Shown piece by piece: positions 33,371 through 44,434 of a stretch of 64,000 nt of DNA. The notes under the pieces were generated by a model. That model was given only the letters and a program-made list of their open reading frames with translations. It was not told the DNA's origin and did no database searches. How positions within the stretch are numbered: position 1 is the stretch's first letter; every line of letters begins with the position of its first letter. This stretch comes from Ulota crispa (taxonomy: Eukaryota > Streptophyta > Bryopsida > Orthotrichales > Orthotrichaceae): the NCBI GenBank assembly GCA_963920765.1, contig OY987250.1, positions 8,556,001-8,620,000 of the forward strand. Direction: 5' to 3'. A program made the position numbers and the translations under genes.

Positions 33371-33443
33371 ACACTAGAATTAATTGCTTATCATCCAAAA
33401 ATTAGGGGAAGGGACATTTGGAGAATGACAGAAGATGCTCTTA

Positions 33444-33787
33444 TCTCCAACCAACCCTCTTGGAGAAACCCTTCCAAATAAGGTTTCAAGGGGATGGTAG
33501 CAAAGAGTAGCAAGGCACGGCTTGCAGTTCCCTTGCAACCCGGCGTGAATTCCCCTTCAACAATGCAAGGGAGTCTACATCCCTAATTTTTTTGTTTTTG
33601 CTTCCATGTGCATATTAGGGGCCGAGAAGAGGTCTTGTATAATGCTAGAATTTGCCGTGAATGTGGCTTAACCTGGAAGGCTCCGCGCATGCACATCAAT
33701 GAGTACAACGCTATTAAAAACTTGAAACAAAAAAGCCATTACGGGTTGAACTTGTGGAGCTCATTTAGCCGGTGGCAGGAGATGCTC
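33444..33787 (+). mobile_element. Tourist-like MITE F, copy 1
   Basis: The right end is the inverse of GAGCATCTCCTGCCACC; TTA at 33441-33443 and 33788-33790. The body matches 55325-55659 (AGAATTTGCCGTGAATGTGG, GAGTACAA.GCTATT). The left end appears to have lost its first bases. Confidence 0.65.
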
Positions 33788-34011
33788 TTACACCTGCACC
33801 CTTTATACCAGCCCTCTGTAACAAAATCATTCAACGGTGGACATCCTTAGCAATTTTTGTGGAAGAGAATCTCACTCTCTTTCCTCTTTTTTTTTTTAAG
33901 GATTTTGTTCGGTGGGGACTTTTTAAATATCGATTCCTTTTTGGGTTGAGATTTTTAATTTTTTTGTTTTTAATATTTTGGGGTTGTGACTTCTTGTGTG
34001 TTAAGAGACTT

Positions 34012-34928
34012 TTAACCCTAAATGCCCAAGGGTGTTTCTCTTGTTTTCGGAAGGTAGTTTTGAAGTTTTTGAATTGTCATTGTAAGATCATTATTAAACA
34101 TCAAAATCAAATTGTAACCGTTGAATTCTGAACTTCAAGGTTTCTAAATGGTCTTACCCAAAAAGAATCTAAAATGGCCGCACGGATTTTAAGATATTTG
34201 TGATTGATTGATGATGAGTATGGAGTTTTTTGCTTTTTTTTGAGCTACCCAAAACTTCTAATGCAAATTGGCAACTTTTGGATACAAAATTGGGAGACAA
34301 CCGCTTAGGATGCTTTAGTGTTTATTGTTGTTACTTCAAAACCAATGGCCCCTCTTCCAAATCTATGACCACAATTTCACAAATGAGCTTGCAAAGTAGC
34401 TGTCAAAACGCAACCGTCTAATACAAAGAAATTTTCAATTTCAATTATTGACCAAAAATCATTATGAATGAAAGAAAAATCAATTGTGAAAGGATCCTAA
34501 TTTCTATAACAAAGACATTCCAAGTGAAATTAGTCCAAAAGCACTTTTAGATTTTGTTAGATGTCAAAATTTTAATATAAAGGCCCTTATTGCCCAAAGG
34601 AGTGCCCAAAGGAAATCTTCACCTTTTGCTCAACTTGATGCTCATCTTTTCAATGTGGCAACTTCTCATAGGCTCTATAACACAAATCATGACACTATTC
34701 ACAACACTATTCACAACACAAAATGTATGCTTGTAGTTAAGCTTCCACCAAAAACAAATGGAATAAGACATGTAGTAGGTCAAATTTGAACGATGAAGCT
34801 AACTTCAACACGCAACTTTTCCAAAAAAGAAAACCTCAAAAAAAAAATCTGTAACTTCAACAGGGTTTCAAAATTTCCTAAATTTTTTTGAACACCAAAA
34901 TCTGGTACCTTGGGCATTTAGGGGTTAA
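34012..34928. mobile_element. TTAA-flanked element, family I (917 bp)
   Basis: TTAA at 34012-34015 and 34925-34928. The ends are CCCTAAATGCCCAAGG and the inverse of CCTTGGGCATTTAGGGG, perfect over about 16 bp apart from one C. The outer right 35 bp resemble the K-family left end, so I may be a longer relative of K. Confidence 0.85.
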
Positions 34929-35404
34929 TTGAGAAAAGGGGAGCTAAAAATTGCATGGGTGGAGAATCAATGATGATTGGGTTCAAGGGGTGAGGGGGGG
35001 GGGCAATTGTAGTGATACTGTTTTAGAGCCCAAAGGTTCAGGTGTAGGGAATACCAAAACAGCCATGTAATGTTGTGGCCTGGACCACCCAAGCCTGATG
35101 GCGGGCCACCCGTGGGAGACTTTGGGGTTGCTTTGGTCTAGGCTAGTCCGAGTTGGTCCAGGCAAGGCAACTACTTTTTTTTTTTTTCTGATCACCTTGA
35201 GTCTAGTTTCATTCATTTGATGAAAATTATAATGCAGAATTGTGCTATTGGCATGGGACATGCATGGGTCACATAAGGCAACTCTTGGGGTTAGGGTCTT
35301 GGCATAAGTAAACCCCATATGTTCAGAAATGATTTTGCATGCTAATTAGTAAAAAAAGTTGTACTATTCAAAAATAGTTGATTGTGAACTCTTGATTTTT
35401 TTTG

Positions 35405-35960
35405 TTAACCCCTAAACGCCCAAGGGGTAAGGGCAAAACATAAATGCATTAAAAAAAAATACTCTTGTAACTTCAATGAAGTTTTTTCAAAAGAGAAAAC
35501 AAGAATCATGATGTTTAGCAATTGTCCATATGGTCATATATTCAAAAAAAAATTTACTCTTATTTTATGAATTTAGAAGCATTTACCATTTAATATTCAC
35601 CAAAATTACAAATTTTACTCATAGATTTCAAAATTTGGTAGGATTGGTTAAAAATAGACATTCTATCCTAAACTTAAAAAATGCTATCTTTTGAAAGGAG
35701 GGAACATCATTAGCTTCCTGTAATAGTAAATTCTACAACACTAGCAAATATTGAAGTGTTTGTCTTTGAAAAATTCTCCTTGGAGGAGTTTAACTTGAAT
35801 TGACATGATTAAAGTTAAGTTGGAAAGTAGACTTGATTTTCTATTACAAAAAAAAAGTTTTTTTGAAAAAAGTTTTTTTGAAAAAAGTTTTTTTTGTCTC
35901 GTGTAGCCCGAAAAAAAGGGCAGCTACCAAAAAATGGTCAATTGGGCGCTTAGGGGTTAA
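35405..35960 (-). mobile_element. TTAA-flanked transposon, family G copy 2 (556 bp, reversed)
   Basis: TTAA at 35405-35408 and 35957-35960. The ends are CCCCTAAACGCCCAA and the inverse of TTGGGCGCTTAGGGG. It contains a short AAAAAAGTTTTTTTG tandem stretch (35853-35896). Confidence 0.88.
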
Positions 35961-36014
35961 GATACATTGGTAGTGGTCACATGCATAGCACCTTTGCTCC
36001 TTCTCAAATTGATT

Positions 36015-36648
36015 TTAACCCCTAAATACCCTTATTAATATTTTCATGAAATGAAACAATCAACCAACATTTTTCATGAATTTCATCAAAAAAAATATAG
36101 ATGTAACTATACAAATTTAAATTTGAAATGTTAGAGATTATGTGAAAAAGGAAAACACAACAATATCACTTGTAGTTTGAAAGGTTATAATGTTTGAACA
36201 TGAGGGTGTTCAAATCGTGAAAATGACTTGAAGTCTTTCAATCCTCTTTGGACATGTCAAATCTAAAAAGTTGGTTACCAAAAGAATATGAGGCTTAAGG
36301 TCATTACACGCCTAACTTTACTTGATTTATGGCTTTGAAAATCTACTCCTACTTTTTTTTTGTGAATTTGTAATGTGAATTTTTCTACAAGCTCTAGTGG
36401 ATTTTAGGCTTGTTTTCAAGATTTTCAAACACTAAAGAACTCAAGATTGCAATGCACATCTGTGTACAAAATTGTGCATAGAGAAATCCTCAAATTTTGT
36501 TTTCCAATTTAGATTTATGATGTTAAAAAAAATTCAAAACATACTTGTATTGAATTTTTTTAATTAAAATTAGTGATTTGATAAGGTTTTATTTATCTTC
36601 AAAGTTTGTAATCACCAATATTGGATGCCTTGGGCATGTAGAGGTTAA
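36015..36648 (-). mobile_element. TTAA-flanked transposon, family H/K (634 bp, reversed)
   Basis: TTAA at 36015-36018 and 36645-36648. The ends are CCCCTAAATACCC and the inverse of TGGGCATGTAGAGG. The body is related, reversed, to the K elements (GTTGGTTACCAAAA, ACATTTAAGG-like stretches, CAAGATTGCAATG). Confidence 0.8.
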
Positions 36649-37830
36649 CCATCAGATTTGGTATCTTTGCACTTGACCAATAGTATTTTGCATTAAATCT
36701 ATTTTGAGCTAGAAGATGTGATTATCTAGGAATCAACTTGAAATTTTTGATGGTTTTACGTTATTTCTACACCTGAAACCAATTTTTTTTACATATACCT
36801 GTTACAACCCATATGTTTCATAAACGACTTTTGAGATCATTGGTTTTTTGGGGTCTTTTAGGTCCATGGGGATTAAGTGCCATGGTTATAAGCCCAAGTG
36901 CCATAAAATTCAAACTTATCTTCGTATTGTGAGCGCAGTTTTATAGTGAGTTGCTATTAATTTAACCCCTACAATTCTTTGACTTTGTTTGACTAAAAGA
37001 TCACCAAGAATGAGTTGTTCTGATATCAGCCAAAAAAAACTTCAAATGAATGTTAGTGAAATTGACAGTAGGATACTAGGATCTAGTAGTAGATTGCTTC
37101 ATGATGATGTGATAAAAAGGTAAAAAATACTTATTGCACAAATTGTGAAATTATGGGATTTTAATTAGAAATAAAATTTACTTCTGGGATTTAGGGTTTT
37201 GGGCAACTCTAATTTGGAAGGCTTTTTTGCTAATCCCACTTTTGAAAATGGTGGCCATATGTCTCCAAAATTTCATAACATTTTGAATTGAAGAACACAT
37301 ATTAGAAAATTAGAACTAAAAACTAGCTTCAAAAAATTCTATTTATAAAGTTAGTTTTTCAGCAACATTTGACTTTCACGCACAATAATCTTTTCAAAAT
37401 GTGAATGGTGAAGCTTAGCTAGCTCTAGATTAAAAAAAAAAATGCTAAAAATTGTGACTTGCACAAGTTTGATCAACATAGGGCCACTTCTAATAAAGGG
37501 GAAGTCCGGGGCAGTAAAGAAAACTATTCATGGAATGAGGTTGGGCCAATTTTGATAAAGAAATATCTTTATCTCTAACGTTTGGGAAGATCCCAAAATT
37601 TTACTTGTAATGTAAATAATGTTGCTCGTCTTGGTCTTCTCCAACAAACTTAGAGAGTTACCTTTTTTTTTCATAATTAAAAAAAAATTGAAATAGTTTG
37701 AAAACTCTTACATTGGAAAGCTACTTCTTAGGCACAGGCCCTCTAAATTTTATGGGGGAACATATTCACTACATTGTAAACGATAGCTTGCCCAAAATTT
37801 CTATGTTGCTAGAAAAATATTGTTTATTAG

Positions 37831-38297
37831 TGTCAGAGACGGATTCAAGGACCAGAACAAAGTAGGGGAGCTAGGAATCAAGACAAAAATATAGAGGAAT
37901 ACTAGAATCAAGGCTGGAGATGTACTTTAGATGATAGTGATACAAGGTAAGAACAAGACAGAAGACTAAGGCTTGAAGGCCAAAGCCTAAAGATGCAAAA
38001 TGAGTTGTCAAGATTGAGGAACCTTTGAGCCTCGACTCTTATATATACTCGAGGGTTGAGGCTTTAACCCTTCTAGAAGCTTCCAAGCTTCTAAAAGTTT
38101 CTAAGCTTCTAAAAGCTTCCAAGCTTTTAAAAGCTTTCAGTCTTCTAGAGGCTTCTAGCCTTCTAGAAGCTTCCAAGACCTTTTATCTTTCTAAAACCTT
38201 CTAATCTTCTAGATCCTTCTAATCCTCTAAAACCTTCTAGAACCTTCAAGTAGTTTCTATGTTTTATGCATTGGTCAATCCGTTCATGTCCGTGACA
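37831..38297 (-). repeat. Chromovirus 3' LTR (467 bp)
   Basis: It runs from TGTCAGAGACGG to GTGACA. It aligns with 43224-43662 throughout (CAAAGTAGGGGA, ACTAGAATCAAGGCTGGAGAT, ATGCATTGGTCAATC). It carries a TTCTAGAAGCTTCC-rich block (38071-38175) and, on the minus strand, TATATATAAG at 38038-38047. Confidence 0.9.
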
Positions 38298-38445
38298 TCA
38301 CCTATTTTTCTAGCTCCAAGATTCTTTGAGGAATTCACAATATTATTGCTCTTGATTTTTATGGATGTTGGTGATGAAATTCTTGGATCTTTAAAGGTGC
38401 ATTATTAAATTTGAAGCTGGTTTCCATATACGCTCACTAATTAGA

Positions 38446-38555
38446 TATCCGCACCAATGAATAAAATATTCAACTTGTCCTTTCCAAATTCTTAAATCTA
38501 ACACCTTCTCAATTTCATACTCTATGATACTGTTCACTTCAATAGTAGGCGGCAA
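38446..38555 (-). pseudogene. Chromodomain at the integrase C-terminus
   Basis: The minus strand reads PPTIEVNSIIEYEIEKVLDL and on through the GQVEYFIHWCGY block: the acidic start, Glu-Lys-Val-Leu-Asp and the aromatic VEYFIHW strand of chromovirus chromodomains. Such domains tether integration to marked chromatin. The frame is open across this piece only; flanking integrase is broken. Confidence 0.85.
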
Positions 38556-39194
38556 AGGTTAAACTTTTTTAAGAAAATGAGATTCTCTCTAAGTTTCTAA
38601 AAGTGAAATATGAAATTTTAAATGTATTTTCATTAATATCGGTAATTGTAGTTGATATGCAATAGCATTGATTTGTTTTTCAATAATAAATGGTCAAATC
38701 CGGTAGTAATTAAATTTGTTGCTTGAACAAGTTGTTTTGATGTTATGTTGTAGCAGCCATATTTTATCACCTACTTGAAACTTTGATTACTCTTTTCTTT
38801 TCACATCAGCAGAGTTTTTATAACATATTTGAGCTTCTTCTAAATGAGCTTATATTGTTGTATATAACTCCCTTAGATATTTTGCTAAATTTTTTGCTGC
38901 GGGACTTTCCCCTTTCTAAACTGGTAACATATCAATTTTTGGGCAAAAACCATAGTTAGCATAAAATGGAGTCTTTTGAGTTGATGCATGTTTGCTGTTG
39001 TTGTGTACAAACTCGGCAAGTGGCAGTAAAGATACCCAATTGTCCTATTGATAATTTATAATGCATCGCAAATATTGCTCTAAAACTTGATTTACGCGTT
39101 CAGTTTGTCCATCGATTTGAGGATGAAATGCTGATGAAAATTTGATTTTCACTTGCAAGTTTTCAAATAATGACTGCCAAAATTTGGAGATGAA

Positions 39195-39480
39195 CTAAGG
39201 TTCTCTGTCCAACACAATGTTTTTGGGTAATTCATGATAATAATAAATATTGTTAATAAAAAGTTTAGCTGTTTCTTTTTTTGTAATTGTCTTCTTGCGT
39301 AGAACAAAATGTACCATTCTTGAAAACCAATCAGCTATCACGCAAATAGAATCAAATTTAGTGAAAATTAATAAATTTGTAATAAAATCCATAGAAATAG
39401 ATGACCATGGTTGCTTCGGCAATAATAAAGGCTGTAAAAGTCCATACAATCGATGTCAAGGATTTTTTGAATGAAAACAA
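39195..39480 (-). pseudogene. Integrase core fragment
   Basis: After a CDTC zinc-binding remnant (near 39478) and a stop, the frame reads PWSSISMDFITNL...ICVIADWFSRMVHF, the first part of the retroviral-type integrase core with the catalytic Asp of MDFI and a second Asp in VIADWFSRM. It continues to LDREP, where the conserved Asp-Arg is kept but the frame then stops. Downstream integrase is scattered in other frames. Confidence 0.88.
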
Positions 39481-39980
39481 GTATCGCAAGATAGCACAAA
39501 GTTTTTTATGGTCTTCTACATCTGATGCTACAAAAAATCACAAAAAATGAGTTCCAACATTTTTTTGAATCCAAAATGTCAAACGGTTGGAAGATTGTGG
39601 CGTGCTTGCATGATTTGAAAGCGATATGATCCGTCAGGAATATAGAGGCACTCTTCAAAGTACAAATATTTACCTTCAATCTTGAATTTGTTAAAATCCT
39701 CTGTTGAATACTTGAAACGTTACTTGATACTAAGCATCGAGATATTTGTACCTGATGCTATTCAGATTTGATCAAAGAAACTAGATGCAACTGGAAATAA
39801 GATTTAAGTTGCTCGTAAACGAAGATATTTAGGTTTAAAAAGCGTTATCTGTTGTTGGTCGTATACTGCTTTCCCTTTTTTAGGTATAAAAATGGATCTT
39901 CTAGATAAAATATTAGATAACCCTTGTAGCGTTTTAAGTCGATGTATGATGTTAAAATTAAACCTAAATAAAGACATATT

Positions 39981-40298
39981 CTAACAGATTTGACGACGGT
40001 TTAAAATATGAGTAGACATGAAATATTTGAGGTTCTTGTGATCCGGGTATACTGTCACCTGATGTGCGGCGCCTTCAAGTAAATGACGCCATTCCTGAAA
40101 AGAGTCCATAATAGCAAGTAACTCTTTGTTATAGATTTCATGATTGATCTTTGCGGCGCTAAATTTATTTGAATGAAAAGCAATTGGATGAAGTTTTCTG
40201 TCTTCTTCTTGCTGCAATAACATTACACCCAATGCAAAATCTAAAGCATATGTCTTTATAAAAAAAGGCTTGGAAAAATCTGGATGAACCAATATCAA
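39981..40298 (-). pseudogene. RNase H domain fragment
   Basis: It reads FSKPFFIKTYALDFALGVML, then HPIAFHSNKFSAAKINHEIYNKELLAI and DHKNLKYF, the Ty3/gypsy RNase H signature. The first catalytic Asp (usual T-D-A-S) is replaced: the sequence has TYALD. Catalytically dead by that reading. Confidence 0.88.
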
Positions 40299-40527
40299 GG
40301 CTATAATAAAAGCTTTCTTTAATATTCAAAAGACCTAGTCTGCTTTTGGATTCTACTTCGACTTATCTTTGCATGTAAGCCGTATAAATGGAGTAGCAAT
40401 TTGAAAATAGTTTTTGATGAAAATTCAATAGAAATTTGCAAAACCAAGGAAACATTGAACATTGCGTATCGTCTTTGGTGTTGTCCAGTCTAATATAGCT
40501 TAATTTTTTTTGAAATCCATAGAAATG

Positions 40528-41340
40528 CTATTGTTCAAAATAATGTAATAAAAAAAATTCTACTTCAGTAGTGTGAAAAACACACTTTTCAAGTTTAGCG
40601 TATAGCCTGACATTGCAAAGCTTTTCAAGTACTAGCTTCACATGTTTTCTATATTGAATTGTATCTTTGTAATATATTAGAATGTCGTCCAAGTAACAAA
40701 TAATAAAATTGTCCAAGAAATCTTTGAATATATCATTCATGAGATGCCAAAAAATAACTGGTGCATTTATAAGTTCAAAAGGTATAATGTCATATTCAAA
40801 ATAGTCATACCTTGTTTGAAAAGCTGTCTTTCATTTGTAACTTTTTTTTATTTGTACAAGATTATAAGTTCTTTTTAGATCAATTTTTGTATAAATCTTT
40901 GCTTGTCCGACTTGATTCAAAAGTCCGCTGATTAGAGGTAATAAATATCAATTTTTGATTGTTACTTTGTTGAGATTGTGGTAGTCTATGCACATACGTA
41001 AAGATCTATCTTTCTTCTTCACAAATAGAATAGGTGCACCAGTTGGAAACTTTGAGTGTTGGATGAAGTTTTTTGCCACATTCTTGTCAAGATATTTTTT
41101 TAATGCAAAGAGCTCATTTTGTAACATATTATATATGTGACTAAAAGGTAATTGAGCATTCTTTTGAAGGTTGATTGCGCAATCATATGACCGATGCTTG
41201 GACAAAATGTCTGTATTTTTCTTTTCAAAAACGTCTTGATATTCCTTGTATTCCTCTGGAAGCAAAGTCGTTGTAGTGGTTTGTTCAGATGTTAGAATTG
41301 CATAAGCCACAAATATATTAGTATTTTTAGCAGCTTTCAT
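40528..41340 (-). pseudogene. Reverse transcriptase, two fragments
   Basis: 41340-40948 gives the N-terminal part (EYQDVFEKK, then [25 protein letters not shown]). 40740-40528 gives the catalytic part with CYLDDILIY (YLDD near 40690). FELINAP lies just before it in the same frame, upstream of its Met. Between them the frame is lost. Confidence 0.9.
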
Positions 41341-41554
41341 AAACGGTTAGACTCCAAAAAATAAAAGTTTTGACGTTTTCTGGCTAGAAAGGTCTTTGGC
41401 TCTAATCACTGATGTACACGTAGAAATTTGTTCAAGTAGAATGGTAATCCCACGATTTGCCTAATCAATTTGAAGATTAAATTTTTTGAACCATGAAAAT
41501 TTTAAAATGATAGGACTACATGGAGAACAAATTACATTGTAAATTACACGAATA

Positions 41555-41848
41555 TTATGATTTTTTGCTATCATTTAAAAGAAATTGTCTCATAGATAAC
41601 ATCGCTAGAAGATAACAATTGTTCATCAATAATTTCGACGTAAACAACTTTTGATTTTGGATAGTAGAAATTTTATGACATTTTACAAAAGATTCATCAA
41701 TGAAACAAGCTAAAGCTCTTGAATCAGTCAAGACTTGGATTTTAATATCTTTTGAATTCAAACGTATAGATATAATAAAACAAGGAGTAGGGTTTGCAGA
41801 TAGTACAAGATTTAAAGATGTTGATAATACTGCCAAATCCAGCCGCAC
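41555..41848 (-). pseudogene. Aspartic protease fragment
   Basis: The piece contains VLTDSRALACFIDESFVK, the retroviral-type protease active-site region. The usual Asp-Ser-Gly has become Asp-Ser-Arg, which would inactivate it. Confidence 0.75.
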
Positions 41849-41925
41849 GGTTCTTATTATGGTTGGATTTTGTCATTTTCCTGTCTTGTGCTTTGAAGTT
41901 GCATCGTGCGTTGTTGCTTTTTGAA

Positions 41926-42500
41926 ACAATCGTTAACTTTGTGTCCTTCTTTTTTGCAATAGAGACATAATCCTTCTTCGCGTCAGCTTTTTTTTCTTAT
42001 TCCATAAGAGGTTTGAATCAAATTCCATTAATTTGCATGTCTTTTGTTTTTGTCTGTTTGCCAACATTTGAAGCTGAAGAAGAGGCAAAGTAATTATTAT
42101 ACGATTGTGGCGTAATTCAACCCCATTTATCTTATTGCCGTTCAAATAACCAATTGTCGTATTTGACAGCTTGACTAATAGCCTTATTCAATATTATAGG
42201 GTCTAGTAATGAAAGTAATAAATTCTTCACTTCGTCCCGTAAACCATAATAGAATTGGCTTATCAAAGCTTACTCACCTCAATTCATGTTGCATATTAGT
42301 TGACGAAATTTTGAAGCGTAGATTGATGCTGAACGCTGTCTTTATTGTAAACTTTGGATTTTTGTTGTTGCAGAATGTATTTTGTCATGTTTGTCAAATG
42401 CTTCTCCAAACATGTCCAGAAATGCTTCAAAATTGTTGAGTATTGGAGAGTTTTTCTCAAAAAATAATGTAAACCAAGAAATTGCTTATCCAAATAACAA
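41926..42500 (-). pseudogene. gag remnant with CCHC zinc knuckle
   Basis: 41926-41967 on the minus strand encodes CLYCKKEGHKVNDC, a complete CX2CX4HX4C nucleic-acid-binding knuckle. Short minus frames upstream (42296-42493) probably belong to gag but lack a recognisable motif. Confidence 0.8.
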
Positions 42501-42992
42501 TATTTTCATTAATCTAATGCGAGCTGCATTTGTTGAATATTGTTGGGATTAAAAGAACGTAATAAGCCAAATTTAGTTGACAAAACCACAAAATTTAGAA
42601 TGCATGCCTTTGAATTAATCTGGAAAGCTCACTCTAGGATCTTTCCTCTTGCTAGAACTTGAAGCTTGAAGCATAAGATCTGAAAAATTATTGGCTTGAA
42701 TAATCAATATAGGTGCAGCAACAGGTTCTTGCTCTATAGATTATTGTAGTCTTGTTTCAAGGCCAGAAAGTTTTGCGTTGAGATCTTTAGTCTGCTTGAA
42801 CATCTATTGGAGCTCAATATTCATGGAAGTGATTGCAGACATGATAGCATCGAGCTTCAAATCGTTCAGCACAATTTCACCTCCTTCTGCTATAATGAAC
42901 GTGTACTAATCTGGTAACATGTTGAATAATAACCTGATTGTGAATATTTGGAAAGAGAGAAAAAAAAATGTTATATTAGCAGAGCACCGTGG

Positions 42993-43190
42993 ACTTAGAA
43001 GTGGGTAATTCAAAACTTTTAAGATACCTTGCAAATTTTAAATAGAGGGGTAATCCACGCTCTACTCAAAATCACAAAATTAGTGAGAATAGACAACACT
43101 ATCAACTTAGAAGTGGGTAATCCACAATTCCTAAAACACTTTGCAGTTTTCAAATACAGAGGTAATCTACGCTCTATTTAAAATCAGAAA
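42993..43190. repeat. Tandem duplication in the retroelement leader, about 112-bp period
   Basis: ACTTAGAAGTGGGTAAT recurs at 42993 and 43105, followed in both units by a GAGGGGTAATCCACGCTCTA-like block. It lies between the 5' LTR and gag. Confidence 0.75.
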
Positions 43191-43223
43191 ATTTTGATGA
43201 TATTGAAGGTAGTCTTGACAAAC

Positions 43224-43662
43224 TGTTATGGACAAACTCAATGACCAAAACAAAGTAGGGGAATTAGGAATCAAGACAAGAATACAGATAAATACTAGAA
43301 TCAAGGCTGGAGATATATTTCAGATGATAGTGATACAAAGCAAAAGCAAGACAGAAGGCTAAGGCTTAAAGGCCAAAGACTAAAGAGGCAAAATGAGTTG
43401 TTGAGACTGAAGAACCTCTAAGCCTTGATTCCTATATATACTCGAGGGTTGAAGCTTCAACCCTTCTAAAGGCTTCCAAGTTTCTAAACTATTAGAAGCT
43501 TCTAACCCGCTAGAAGCTTCCAATCTTCAAAAGGCTTCTAACTTTCTAAAAGCTTCCAAGATCTTTTATCTTTTTAAAACCTTCTAATCTTCTAGAACCT
43601 TTTAGAACCTTCTAATAGTTTCTATGCTCTATGCATTGGTCAATCTGTTCATGTTTGTGACA
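43224..43662 (-). repeat. Chromovirus 5' LTR (439 bp)
   Basis: TGTTATGGAC to TTTGTGACA. This is the 5' LTR because the coding remnants read leftward from it. It aligns with 37831-38297 with many substitutions and small indels. No classic tRNA-Met primer site is visible next to it. Confidence 0.88.
43431..43560 (-). promoter_or_regulatory. LTR core promoter: TATA box with heat-shock-element-like array
   Basis: On the minus strand TATATATAGG (43431-43440) is a good TATA box. Immediately upstream of it in transcription direction lie repeated GAA-nn-TTC units (GAAGCTTC at 43451, 43496 and 43513). In the 3' LTR the same block has TTCTAGAAGCTTC twice, three alternating units each, which matches the plant heat-shock-factor site. 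Function is inferred. Confidence 0.5.
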
Positions 43663-43682
43663 ATTGATTTTTTATGGCTTAA

Positions 43683-44006
43683 AAGTAGGAAAAATCATCT
43701 TATTAGAGTTATGATATTTGAGCATCTAATTACACTAATAATGATATATTGTGTTATGTTATTAATAGTGTTACTCAGTTGCACTATTACCTCAGTCACT
43801 CTAAAAGTCAAGTAGTTTACATTTAGAGTTGCCTGCTTTTTGTGTGCACCACTCTTTGTTGTCTCTTTTTCTCTAACTCTAAACCACTATTCAACCCCCC
43901 TTTCCAGTTTTGCGTTTGCATCTAAACTGTATATCTTCTTTGTCGCATTGCTCCGCTTTTGGAGGATTGTCCTCCTTCCAGTGCATGCTCTCATTTGCAT
44001 ACATTA
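43683..44006. other. No gene recognised
   Basis: AT-rich, then mixed sequence. Confidence 0.45.
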
Positions 44007-44434
44007 GAGGTAGTCACGGCACTTCGGAGAATGAAAAGAGAATAGGGATTGAGAATCGGCTGAGTGAAAATAAGAGCCAATAGAAGCTCGTTCTTTGTGT
44101 TGTAACATCCCATTTGTGTGTGATGGATAATTGAGAGTGGAGAATGGAGAATGATTTACTTAGAGAAAAGTAGCACGATCAACGATTAGAGAAGCAAAAA
44201 GAGCTAGAGTGAAAAGCGATTCATAAGCAGGGAAAATGAGCAAATCATGGTAAGAAGTTCACACACTAACTCATTCTACACTCCATTCTTCACCTCCAGA
44301 GGAGAAGAACGAAGCAGTGAGAAGTTTCACGCATGAAGCAAAATGCAAGCTTCAGCAGCCACTAACAACAAACGATGAGACAGGATTATGTTCTCATTCT
44401 CCACTTTCGGAGATGAAAGTGCCATGACTACCCC
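44007..44434. mobile_element. Inverted-repeat element V (428 bp)
   Basis: GAGGTAGTCACGGCACTT faces the inverse of GGGGTAGTCATGGCACTT: 18 bp with two mismatches. Inside both ends are GGAGAATGA-type subterminal repeats on opposite strands. The target duplication is unclear. An ORF overlapping the right end (44388-44798, 136 residues, Ser/Leu/Cys-rich) has no recognisable domain. Confidence 0.65.

Larger units (their letters stand above)
32299..33440. mobile_element. Tourist-like element with nested insertions
   Basis: GAGCACCTCTTGCC at the left; at the right the inverse of GAGCATCTTCTGTC. TTA stands on both sides (32296-32298, 33441-33443). It contains family G copy 1 and the inverted repeat with a CACTA MITE. 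The shared end is only about 8 bp of good match, so boundaries are tentative. Confidence 0.55.
35083..36648 (+). repeat. Long inverted repeat 1, left arm (about 1.57 kb)
   Basis: The arm is the reverse complement of 45979-47535, including GC-rich outer sequence (GGCGGGCCACCCGTGGGAG), the whole of family G copy 2, a 54-bp spacer and family H copy 1. The arms look nearly identical by eye apart from an 8-base loss at the inner end of the right arm and a few small differences. The spacer is about 9.3 kb. Confidence 0.88.
37831..43662 (-). mobile_element. Degenerate Ty3/gypsy chromovirus, 5.8 kb
   Basis: Two related LTRs (37831-38297, 43224-43662) enclose minus-strand remnants in the order gag zinc knuckle, protease, reverse transcriptase, RNase H, integrase, chromodomain, the Ty3/gypsy order. 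Every domain is broken by stops or frameshifts and the LTRs have visibly diverged, so it is old and cannot encode its own proteins. The flanks ATTAG and ATTGA may be a mutated 5-bp target duplication. A purine-rich tract precedes the 3' LTR (minus strand, around 38298-38315). Confidence 0.92.
36962..43682 (-). mobile_element. TTAA family A copy 5, split by the chromovirus
   Basis: The left end is TTAA (36962-36965) then CCCCTACA, with TTTGACTAAAAGA as in copy 4. The body runs to 37830 (GCCCAAAATTTCTATGTTG matches copy 3 near its right end). After the retrotransposon, 43663-43682 ends ATTTTTTATGGC plus TTAA, a decayed right terminus. Confidence 0.65.
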
